The position numbers and the translations under genes are program-made. Under the pieces are notes generated by a model. The model had not been told where the DNA came from, searched no databases, and saw only the letters and a list, made by a program, of their open reading frames with translations. DNA of 64,000 bases from Nannochloropsis oceanica (taxonomy: Eukaryota > Sar > Eustigmatophyceae > Eustigmatales > Monodopsidaceae): the NCBI GenBank assembly GCA_004519485.1, contig CP038128.1, forward strand, positions 1,133,001-1,197,000. Direction: 5' to 3'. Shown here one piece after another: positions 1 through 8,196 of the stretch. Position 1 is the first letter of the stretch. Every line of letters begins with the position of its first letter.

Positions 1-741
1 CCTACTCACACCCGCAATCGTCCCTCCCGTCCCCGCCGACATTACAAAGGCATCCGGGCTCAATCCAAACCCCTCCTCCAGCTGCCTCCATAATTCCGGG
101 CCTGTCCCATGGTAATGCGTATGAAAATTCGCCATTGTTTCAAACTGATCCATAAAAATAGCATTTTTTCCCATCTGCGAAAGTTCTTGTGCTCGGGTCC
201 GGGCACGGTTGTAGTAATGGTTGGGGTTGGCGATCCCGGCAGGTTTAACCACCTCGACCTCGGCACCGTATTGTTGGAGTAAACGCACTTTTTCCGCGGC
301 CTGATCGTCAGGCATGACTATCAAGCACCGGTACCCCCGCGCCCGACACAAGGATGCTAACGCAATACCAGTACTCCCGGACGTGCCTTCCACCACCGTG
401 CCCCCAGGCTTGAGCAAGCCGGCGCGTTCCGCTTCTTGAATCATGCGCAAGGCCACTCGGTCCTTGCTTGTACCGCCAGGGTTCAGGTACTCAGCCTTAG
501 CCAGGATACGACACCCAGTAGCTTTCGACAGACTCTGCAGCTCAACGAGTGGGGTATTGCCAATCAGGGCGGCATAGCCACCATTACTCTCTTCCTGAGT
601 GCCGGGAGGCGGAGAACGGCGTCGACGGAGAGCTGGAAGAAGGAGAATGGTAGCAACAGTTGAAGCGGAGGCAAAGATAGCAGTGGCAAGCAGAAGGGAT
701 AAGGACGACGCGCTGCGATTGCCGCTGCTAGCGGGTGCCAT
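1..741 (-). CDS. Cysteine synthase-like PLP enzyme, N-terminal membrane anchor (3' part outside window)
   Basis: The reading frame is open from an ATG at 741 to the window edge, so 247 codons are seen and the C-terminus is missing. The protein belongs to the O-acetylserine sulfhydrylase/cystathionine beta-synthase fold family. LIGNTPLVEL is followed by NPGGTSKDRVAL, whose Lys should form the PLP Schiff base, then by the substrate loop EGTSGSTG and the Gly-rich phosphate loop SAGTGGTIAG just before the edge. Residues about 13-35 form a hydrophobic helix followed by four Arg, which looks like a signal anchor rather than a cleavable presequence. The PDDQAAEK stretch and a VKPAGIANPN-like stretch resemble the fungal mitochondrial outer-membrane cysteine synthase-like protein (yeast Mcy1/YGR012W group). 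Catalysis and location are inferred; family membership is strong. The gene is divergent to the tetraspanin. Confidence 0.88.
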   Translation of the reverse strand, partial: MAPASSGNRSASSLSLLLATAIFASASTVATILLLPALRRRRSPPPGTQEESNGGYAALIGNTPLVELQSLSKATGCRILAKAEYLNPGGTSKDRVALRMIQEAERAGLLKPGGTVVEGTSGSTGIALASLCRARGYRCLIVMPDDQAAEKVRLLQQYGAEVEVVKPAGIANPNHYYNRARTRAQELSQMGKNAIFMDQFETMANFHTHYHGTGPELWRQLEEGFGLSPDAFVMSAGTGGTIAGVSR

Positions 742-1078
742 GTTCGCCTATGCTTTGGGTTTTCATGCGTTGAGTTGCGAGGTAGGGGAGGTCGTCGCGG
801 CTCCGCCGGATGATGAGATGAGATGAATGATCCGTTGTACGTCGCTGTGTTTCCCTGATTAAATAAATCAAAAGGCTGAATCAGCACCCGTGACCGAACC
901 CTACCACCACGACCAGCCAAGGGACATCCTACCTTTAGTTTTGACTCCGCTCATCCCACCGCCCATCTCCCGGCGCTGCTGTCGTCTGCTACTGCTTTCA
1001 AGCCCAGATCTCCTTTCATGGGCCAGTAACCCTTTGTCGATTACCACTTACACTTGTATCACAGGTAGAAACACACGA
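742..1078. promoter_or_regulatory. Divergent intergenic region, cysteine synthase-like (-) / tetraspanin (+)
   Basis: This 337-bp stretch separates two divergent start codons and must contain both promoters and 5' UTRs. I see no clear TATA box or other named element. A GTG-initiated extension of the tetraspanin frame reaches back to 890 but looks like UTR. Confidence 0.5.
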
Positions 1079-2164
1079 ATGGGCAAGCTCAACGAGCATA
1101 TCCGGGGCATTGTGGCGACAAGCAATACTTGTTTTACCGTCTTGGGCTTGTTCTTGGGAGGCTTGGCAAGTTACCTGCTTTACGCCACGGCACCTTCCAC
1201 CTTTACCTTGGGGAGCTTGTTCAAAGGGGGATGGATTGTCTGGACGCTACTGGTAGGCTTAGGCCTGATCCTCTCGTCCTGCATAAATTGCGTTGCGCTT
1301 AAGAGACAGATGGTGCGAGAAGGTCCTTGCGGTGGCCGAAAGTTATTGTCAATGTACCAACTGCTAGTAATGGGCTTGATGGTTGCTTTTGCCGTTGGCT
1401 TGCTGACGATGCGCACGATGCAGAGCGCAGTTCCTCTTCTCTTAGAGCACCCAAAAGCTCCCTATTCGAGGTCCGAGCAAAAAATGTTAGCTCCATACTT
1501 TGACCGCGTCTACTTCAAGACCAAGGCTGTCGTGGAGAGGGATTACAGCGAGCAAGGTGGAAGTTATAAGTGGTTTCTGGCTTGGACAAGACAGAACTGC
1601 CCTTTATCAATGGACATGGGCTCGTGCACCACTTGTAACAGTGATGGTGACTCCAGCATCCCTTACAATGACGGATGCTGTCCTCGGCAAGATCTGTGTA
1701 CCGTAGGAAACCTAGAGGCGTGCCCTTACATGCGGTGCCGACTAGGCATTGCTACCTTTTTGAATCGCCGTCTGGGGCGCATGCAAAATTACATGTATTT
1801 TTTTCTCGCCCTCCTATTACTTGTCATTCTCAGCACCTGCCTTCTGATCTGCTACAACCCCCGTGACTCGTTCGAGGACCTCCTGGCCAAAACAGGCGTG
1901 GTAGTAATGCACGCACCAAACTCACGACAACGACGCACAGGTCGCAGTGGGAGGCCTGCTACACAGGATTTTGAGCAGTCTCCCTCCGTTTCACCCTCGT
2001 CTGCGCAATTTAGAGGACGGGCACCGTCGGCGGCTGGAGTTTCAGTGGTTAGGGCCAGTCCAATATCCAATTCATCTGTGGATGACGGAGAAGGGTGGCG
2101 TGGAGGCACGCGGTACGGTAGAAGTAGGGGTACTGAGGTGCGGTCCCCCATGCAAATAGTATAA
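1079..2164 (+). CDS. Tetraspanin family membrane protein
   Basis: 361 aa from the ATG at 1079. There are four hydrophobic segments, at about 16-36, 51-71, 90-110 and 239-258. A large Cys-rich extracellular loop between TM3 and TM4 contains the CC pair (residues 200-201, in DGCCPRQDLC) plus six or more further cysteines, which is the tetraspanin arrangement of TM1-TM2-TM3-large loop-TM4. The tail of about 100 residues is basic and Ser/Arg-rich and would be cytoplasmic. The start was chosen because tetraspanins have a short cytoplasmic N-terminus directly before TM1; the frame upstream to 890 has no ATG. No intron is needed. Tetraspanins organise membrane protein microdomains; the partner here is unknown. 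Confidence 0.82.
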   Translation: MGKLNEHIRGIVATSNTCFTVLGLFLGGLASYLLYATAPSTFTLGSLFKGGWIVWTLLVGLGLILSSCINCVALKRQMVREGPCGGRKLLSMYQLLVMGLMVAFAVGLLTMRTMQSAVPLLLEHPKAPYSRSEQKMLAPYFDRVYFKTKAVVERDYSEQGGSYKWFLAWTRQNCPLSMDMGSCTTCNSDGDSSIPYNDGCCPRQDLCTVGNLEACPYMRCRLGIATFLNRRLGRMQNYMYFFLALLLLVILSTCLLICYNPRDSFEDLLAKTGVVVMHAPNSRQRRTGRSGRPATQDFEQSPSVSPSSAQFRGRAPSAAGVSVVRASPISNSSVDDGEGWRGGTRYGRSRGTEVRSPMQIV

Positions 2165-2181
2165 GGGTGAGAAGTGTAGGG

Positions 2182-2420
2182 TGAAATAATACAAAAAACA
2201 CAAACTTTAAATGGCACGTATCGATTCTTCCAAATAATAGTTCACTCGGCTATATGAGTCTGCACTTGCTGCTGGTGCTTGTTGTTGGTGGTGTGAGGCT
2301 GAGAGCCGTATAAATGATATAAAAAGCGAAAAATTAAATGGATTGTATCTATTTTCCAATTAAGTTCACTCGGCTCCACGCGCTTGCTCTTGCGACTTGA
2401 AGTGGTGGTTGTAATTAGTT
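2182..2420. repeat. Degenerate tandem duplication of about 115 bp
   Basis: The copies start near 2182 and 2308. Shared blocks in order are TTAAATGG, GTATC, a TTCCAA-like block, AGTTCACTCGGCT (exact, 13 nt), a CTTGCT-containing stretch, then GGTGGT. Divergence is considerable, so this is an old duplication. It lies directly behind the tetraspanin stop codon. Confidence 0.6.
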
Positions 2421-2839
2421 TTCTGTAGTTTCCTACAATCCTAAAGATATTGCGTGCAACCTATCCGCAACAAGCGTGCCCTCTCTCAGGATTACAACAC
2501 GAGGGAAAGCCTTCCAACAGTTATAAATTGTTGCTTATTCTTTCCTAATTTTGCCGATTTTTATGGCTTTGACAGTTTTTCCACCAGCAAAGTCCTCGGA
2601 TGGCCCATACAGGGCTAGGAGGAGGGGGGAGGAAAGAGGAGTTCAGCGGGGAGGCAACTTCTCCAGCGTCTGCACTACCTGCCACGGTTGAACAAACCGG
2701 AGCTCGTGGGGACAATCTTCTCCACGGATCTTATTCCTGTATACCCGCAGGATGTTGCGTGCCAGATTTTCATCTCGAGAGACGAAGTGTTTACAGGCTT
2801 CACACCAACAAAAGTCCTCGGATTGCCGGCACGTAAAAT

Positions 2840-2970
2840 CTCCCCCCCCCTCCTTCTCCTCCCCCCCCTCCTCCTCATCCTTCTCCTCCTCCTGCTGCTA
2901 CTGCTGCTGCTACTGCTGCTGCTCCTACTCCTCTTCCTCCTCTTCCTCCCCTTCCTCCTCCTGCTACTGT

Positions 2971-3001
<31 letters not shown>

Positions 3002-3429
3002 ACTCCTCCTCTTCGTGTCCCTGTTTCTCCTCCTCCTCCCTCTACTCCTCCTCTCTCTCCTCATCTTCCTCCTGCTACTGCTGCTGCTTCTCCTTCCCAC
3101 CCATCCTTTACCTCCCATCCGTCCTGCCCTCCCTCCCGCTCCTATTTCTGCACCTCCCGTGCCTCTCTTCCTGCTCCCATACCTCTTCCTCCTAATCCCC
3201 TTCCTCTTCCTCCCCCTCCTCTCTCCCCCCCTCCTCCTCTCGCAGCTGTTCGTGCTTCTGGTGCTCGTGCTGGTACTGCTCGTACTCCTCCTCGAGCCCC
3301 TCCAGCTTTCTTTCTTTCTCCTCCTCCCACTCCTCCTCCTGCTGCTGCTTGTGCTGCTGCTGCTGCTCGTGCAAGTGCTTCTGGTGCCCTTGTTCTTTTT
3401 CTTCTCCCTCATCCCCCCCTCCTCTTTCA
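2840..3429. repeat. CT-rich (+) / GA-rich (-) low-complexity tract, about 590 bp
   Basis: Mostly CTC, CTG and TCC triplets with C runs on the + strand, only sparsely interrupted by G and A. It is strongly strand-asymmetric and could form triplex or H-DNA in places. It sits 220 bp upstream of the first supported MORC-fusion exon. Confidence 0.8.
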
Positions 3430-3650
3430 TGGGCCAGGAAACGGGCGAGCGTCAAACTTATCGGGCACATCACCCTCTCCGTTCCTCTCTAACACCTTCA
3501 CCAAAAACAGTGCTATCAACAAGGCGACGACGGGGTGACGGAAAATTTGCTTGCCGCTGCCGGGCTTCGGGGAGGTGGGGATAAAGAGGCGAGAGGACTC
3601 TTCTAATTCGAAGCAAGACGGGGAGCTCTACAGGGCAAAAGCAGAGGCTC

Positions 3651-6600
3651 ATGGTGGAAACCACCAAGAAGGCTTTCCGGCTCTTGACCGTGAATGGCGA
3701 CCAGCAGGAGTATATCTGCCCTCTCCATCTGGAGACAGGCCGCCACACGTCTATGTAGGTTATCGTGTCGGGTTGTAGATGGTGGGTGGGGAGGCTCAGG
3801 GTCTTACTTACTCCTCTTACTATTTCTTGCCTCAATTCTTTTTCTCCATCCCTACCCCATTATATAGCTCTGACTCCTCCTTTATCGTCTCGCAGTACAA
3901 ACGCGAGAATGTCGACACCAAGACCTTGCCCGCTATCGAAGTAGGGGTGTCCAAGAATGCTACCGAAAATGAAAAACAGCATTACGTGGGGTTTTGCAAA
4001 TACCTGGGCCATGGACTCAAGGGTACCAGCTTGCCTAAATACGCTGAGATTCGTTTGCCGCAAAGCCGCAACCTCTGCGTTTGGCTCTGCCCGCCCCCCG
4101 ACCCCTCCTCCTTCCAGGCCACGTCCAAGCTAAAGCTGCTCATCCCACCCGTCCTTCTAAGCGCCTACACCTTCTCACCACCGTCCTCTCCATTGCCTTC
4201 GCCAGTTTCAGCAGCGCGAGCTGCGGGGGCAAAGACGGGCACACCTACCGAGATTTGTGCCGATGTTGCTGCTGCCGCTGCTGGAAAGTTCGCCGGGCCA
4301 CCAGACGAGGATTACGACGAGTTTGGGTTTCAAGCTACTTTTACTACCCCAGGAGCAGCAGCCGCGAGCATCGCTGTACCACCACCGCCAGCAGCAGCAG
4401 TATCAGCAACAATACCACCACCACCACCACCACTAGCAGCAGCAGCATCATTACCATTTCCTCCACTACCCTGCAATTCGACGACCACAACTTCCTCCTC
4501 CTCCACCAATTCTTCCTTCTCCTCTTCATTTATGCAGGTGGACAAATCCATTCTAAGCACGCTAAGTCAGAACCACGTATGGCTTTTCGGTGCGCTTGCC
4601 GAGCTACTTCACAACTCCTCCGATGCCGGAAGCACCGACTTGCAGATTCATGTGCGGGAGGAAGAAAGGAAGGAAAACGGAAAGGGGGTTATGGTCTTGG
4701 AGATAAAAGACAACGGGGAAGGGATGAGTCATGGAGAGATGGAGGCAATGTTTCGACTCGGGAAGACGTATGCTCGTGATCAGGATGACAATTTACAAGC
4801 GCAGAGGGTGGGGAGGTATGGGTGGGGGTTCAAGCAAGGCAGCCTCCGGATTGGATCTACAGCGGTGGTGATCACCAAGAGCCTCAAACATAAAACTCTT
4901 TCCTTTGGAATTCTATCAAACGAACCGCATTTGAGGGAGGAAAACGCTGCGCCTGTCTGTCGGGTGGTGACGTTGAGTGCTGATACGATGGAGCCTGATC
5001 CCGCTCATACATCTCGCGAAGCCTTCCGGGAGGCGTCTGCGTTGATGGCGCGGTATAGCTTCGTTACCCATAAGAGGCTTTGGCCATTAATGCTAAACAC
5101 GTGGGGGGCAGGGGAGTCCGGGACAACTATTTTTATTCAAGGCATCGAAAGGTTGGACCCCGAGAGCGGCAAGCTCTGGCGAGAACTAAAAGTGGACCGA
5201 GCAAACGCGGATCTTCTGCTGGTCAATCGTGGGGGAAAAAAACACTTGAATACCCGCGGGGCATTACTCGCCGAAAGTGTGCCGATCGATCACTCCCTCC
5301 GCGCCTACCTTAAAGTAGCTTTCCTTCATCATCGCATGTCCCTCTCCTTGCTGGGCAAGGCCGTCCAAACCCCAAATCTAGTCGATTCCCTAAGTGACAT
5401 TCGCCGTTACAACCTCCTCCGAGATGAACCTCATCAAAAACCCGTCATCGTCACCGTCGGGAAATCCCACGAAGCCCGCCGCCTCGGTCTCGGCGGCGCC
5501 ATGTTCTACAGCACCAATGTCCTAATCTCCTCTTATGTCCGCCAAGAAATCGGAATCACCAATCCGAGGGAAGGGATGGGTGTGTTGGCCGTCGTCCATC
5601 TTGACCCTCGTCAGTACGCAACACAACACAGCAAGCAATCGTTCCGTCGACCCAATCCTGCCTTGGAAAAAATCGAGGAGAGGCTAGGGAGAGTTTGGAC
5701 TCACTACATTATGCGAGAAACAGCACAGAGAGCCGTGGTGCATGAGGGAGTAGCTGCTTCGATGCTGGTTAATAACATGAAGACGGCTTTGACAGATTCC
5801 ATACAGTGTGAGCATTGTGGGAAATGGAGGGTTGTGTCTCAGGCGTATGTAGCGGGCTTTGCAGGGGAGGATGTGAAGTGGTACTGTTGGTCGGAGGGCT
5901 CGCCAGTGGCTAATTGTGAGGCACCGGAGGCGGCGTCGATGCAGGATGAGAGGGAGGTGCTTGTTGAATTTAAGGCGGGGAGCCAGGCAGATTACTTGGT
6001 GGCGATGGGGGAGGAGGGGGAAAAGAAGTGGAATGGAGGAGACGTGGGACATGGTAGTGTGGATGATAGGAAGAAGAAAATTAAGAATAGCTGTGGTGCC
6101 AGGATGCAGCAGCATTACGAGAATGAATATGAGGCAGAGAGTAAGGAGGAGAGAAAACAGCGGAAGAGGGAGGAAAAAGAGCGCCGGCGTTTGGAAGAAG
6201 AGGAAGAAGAGCAGAAGGCACGTGCTAGGAAGAAGCGTCGAAAGCATCACCGCCAGCATGAGGAGAGCAACGAGGCCAATAAGCCACGTTTCCTCGTCTC
6301 GCGAGACGACTGCACCTTGCTCAAGCTTCTCTCTGCTCCACACCTAAGCTTGGTCAAGCTTTCGGGTAAGCGGAAGGTGGTCTTAAAGAATGTGGCGCTT
6401 TCGCGAAAAGTGGAGGCCCGCGCTGCATTTCGGGAGGAGTTGAAGAAACTCCGACGACTCACTCATGAAAATCTCGTGCCGGTAATCGCAGCAAGGATCG
6501 AGGATGAAACAGGAGGATTTTCTGCAGTTGGGTATGCGTTTCAAGAAGGATTAGTGGATCTCGGCGTTGTCCTTCTGAAGCCTCACACGATCGTCACGCT

Positions 6601-7207
6601 CGAGGATCGGTTGCTGACTGCGTGTAAAGTGGCAGCTGCGTTGGATCATCTCCATCACAAGGGACTGGTGCACGGTGCTTTAAGACCCACAAATGTCCTT
6701 GTTTCTTTCCCCTCGCCTAAGCTACGTACAGTCAAGCTGACAGATCATGGTATCGGGCATCGAGCGCTGATGGTAGCCGGGCCCGGAGGGAATGGGAGTG
6801 CGGAGCGCATTGCTTTCACCGCTCCGGAGGTGCAGGATTTGATCATCTCCACGGCAGGAGGAAAAGCAACACAAATGACCGGAGACGCAGCGGCAGCAGA
6901 TATATGGAGCATGGGTATTCTGTTGTTGGAGCTGATGGTGGGGAGGAAGGCGTGGGGGGTAGCCAAGACTGCAACAGAGCTTAAGAAATTAGTCGCTGAT
7001 TTCTCCCTTGCTTCATTTCCGGGGTTGAGGCATCTAGAAAGTCTTATGCGGAGGCAAGTGGGGGTTGGAGAGTGGGAAGATAGGCTGGAGGATATAAAAG
7101 GTTTGGCGGAGGCGTGTTTGAGGAGGAAGGCCTCAGAACGCTTGTCGTCGCAGCAATTGGTTGGGAAGCTTTCTTGCTTGAGCGCGGGAGTATTGTTTCA
7201 TGTTTAG
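3651..7207 (+). CDS. MORC-type GHKL ATPase, CW zinc finger and C-terminal pseudokinase fusion
   Basis: Main exon 3868-7207. A probable 5' exon runs from ATG 3651 to 3754 (donor GTAGGT; acceptor TATATAG at 3861-3867 behind a pyrimidine-rich stretch; phase 2+1 fits). About 1147 aa. In order: an unrecognised N-terminus; Pro/Ala/Ser low complexity; a GHKL ATPase with intact N-box AELLHNSSDA (about 4598), DNGEGM (about 4709) and the Gly-rich lid GRYGWGFKQGS (about 4813); an S5-like segment; a CW zinc finger starting CEHCGKWRVV (about 5806) with its later Trp and Cys residues; a Lys/Glu coiled coil (about 6120-6260); and a kinase fold (about 6320-7150). In the kinase the VAIK Lys is kept (VVLKNV), HRD is replaced by HGA in HGALRPTN, DFG by DHG, while APE and DIWSMG are kept. 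Catalysis is therefore unlikely. MORC proteins compact chromatin through ATP-driven dimerisation. The extreme 5' end is uncertain. Confidence 0.85.
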
Positions 7208-7902
7208 GGATAGGGTTGGTGCATCTAGTGCTCCTGTTGGTGGAGGTAGAGTTGGGGGAAGTTATACAGCTGTCGGTGCTGTTGCAGTTGCTGCCACTTC
7301 CGGAGGTGGGGGGGTGCGGGTGGAGTGAAAGGTTGTAGGGATGAGGAGAAGTAGGAGGAGGCGAAGAAGCTGTATAGTAACATGGAGGCACACCGCTACT
7401 AGGACAACCCAAGACAAAGAGGGGGACCTGAGTCGAAAAGAAATATGCAAAGCTAGGGACTGTGTGAGATGAGGGATACTAGTATGTGCGTCGTATTCGG
7501 GTGTGCAGCTGAATGACACAAAAGAAATCAAAGTCAAATAACAAGTGGATGGAAATGAGAGAGTGTAATTCCAGAGGTCATCGAGTGTCTTACTGCTTGG
7601 AGACTGCATTCGCCATTCCCCCACTTTTATTTCCTTTAATCTTTCTGTATACACAGTTGGTAGATCGCGCTCTTTCCTCATCTTCTTGTACTTCCACTCT
7701 TTCTCGCTCCCCTCCCTTCCTCCTCTTCGTCATTACCTTTCTTTTCTGCTCCCTATTTTGGTTAGCCCAGTAGATGGAGAGGAAACAAGTGGATTACGAG
7801 TGACCTTGATAGTATTTACTTCTTTTTCTTGATGGTGACTCAATTTTCTTCTCCTTTCTTCTCCTTTCTCCTCCTCTGTCTCTTCGTTATTTCATCCTGG
7901 CC

Positions 7903-7933
<31 letters not shown>

Positions 7934-8196
7934 AAATTTGTAGCAGCCTTATCTCCGCCTTCCAACGCTGCCTCAAAAAGTCGGCCCCCTTCCCTCTTTT
8001 CGCTGATACACAAAGATAGATAATATACGTGACTCTTTTCTCCTTTTTAAACGATTCCCATCCTCTCTCCCTCTCTCCTTCCGTGTCCTCCCCTCAAAAT
8101 TGACTTTCTCCTCTTGTCTCAACTGCTCCCAACAGACAACCAGTCGGTCTCTTTCCCTCCTTCGTTCGCTCTCTGTGCCCCTCTTTTCATTCTTCC
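7208..8196. other. Intergenic region, convergent genes, poly-T run
   Basis: 989 bp between two convergent stop codons (MORC fusion and SDHA). It is pyrimidine-rich in its second half, with a T24 run at 7903-7926 next to an AT-rich AAATTTAAAATTT patch. No credible gene was seen. Confidence 0.5.
7903..7926. repeat. Poly-T homopolymer (T24)
   Basis: Uninterrupted run of 24 T on the + strand, followed by AAATTTAAAATTT. It lies in the convergent intergenic region and has no coding role. Confidence 0.9.

Larger units (their letters stand above)
2165..3650. other. Intergenic region with degenerate tandem repeat and long CT-rich tract
   Basis: 1.49 kb between the tetraspanin stop and the first supported MORC-fusion exon. 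It holds an AT-rich degenerate duplication (about 2182-2420), a short repeated block around AGTCCTCGGAT (2581-2605 and 2802-2827) and a CT-rich tract (2840-3429). Open frames here are Leu/Pro/Ser-rich on + and Arg/Glu/Ser-rich on -, as low-complexity DNA would give. An additional 5' exon of the downstream gene cannot be excluded. Confidence 0.5.

Noticed and set aside
890-1078. N-terminal extension of the tetraspanin
   Set aside because: Starts at GTG with no ATG; tetraspanins begin shortly before TM1, so the ATG at 1079 is preferred.
2675-3430. 251-codon Arg/Ser/Glu-rich frame on the minus strand
   Set aside because: It is the complement of the CT tract; composition follows the repeat and there is no domain-like segment.
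2688-3584. 298-codon Leu/Pro-rich frame on + upstream of the MORC fusion
   Set aside because: No ATG start; most of it is translated CT repeat. The first 50 residues look less repetitive but match nothing I know.
3779-3867. ATG at 3779 as start of the MORC fusion
   Set aside because: The peptide from 3779 to 3867 looks intronic and the phased exon at 3651-3754 fits better; kept as an alternative.
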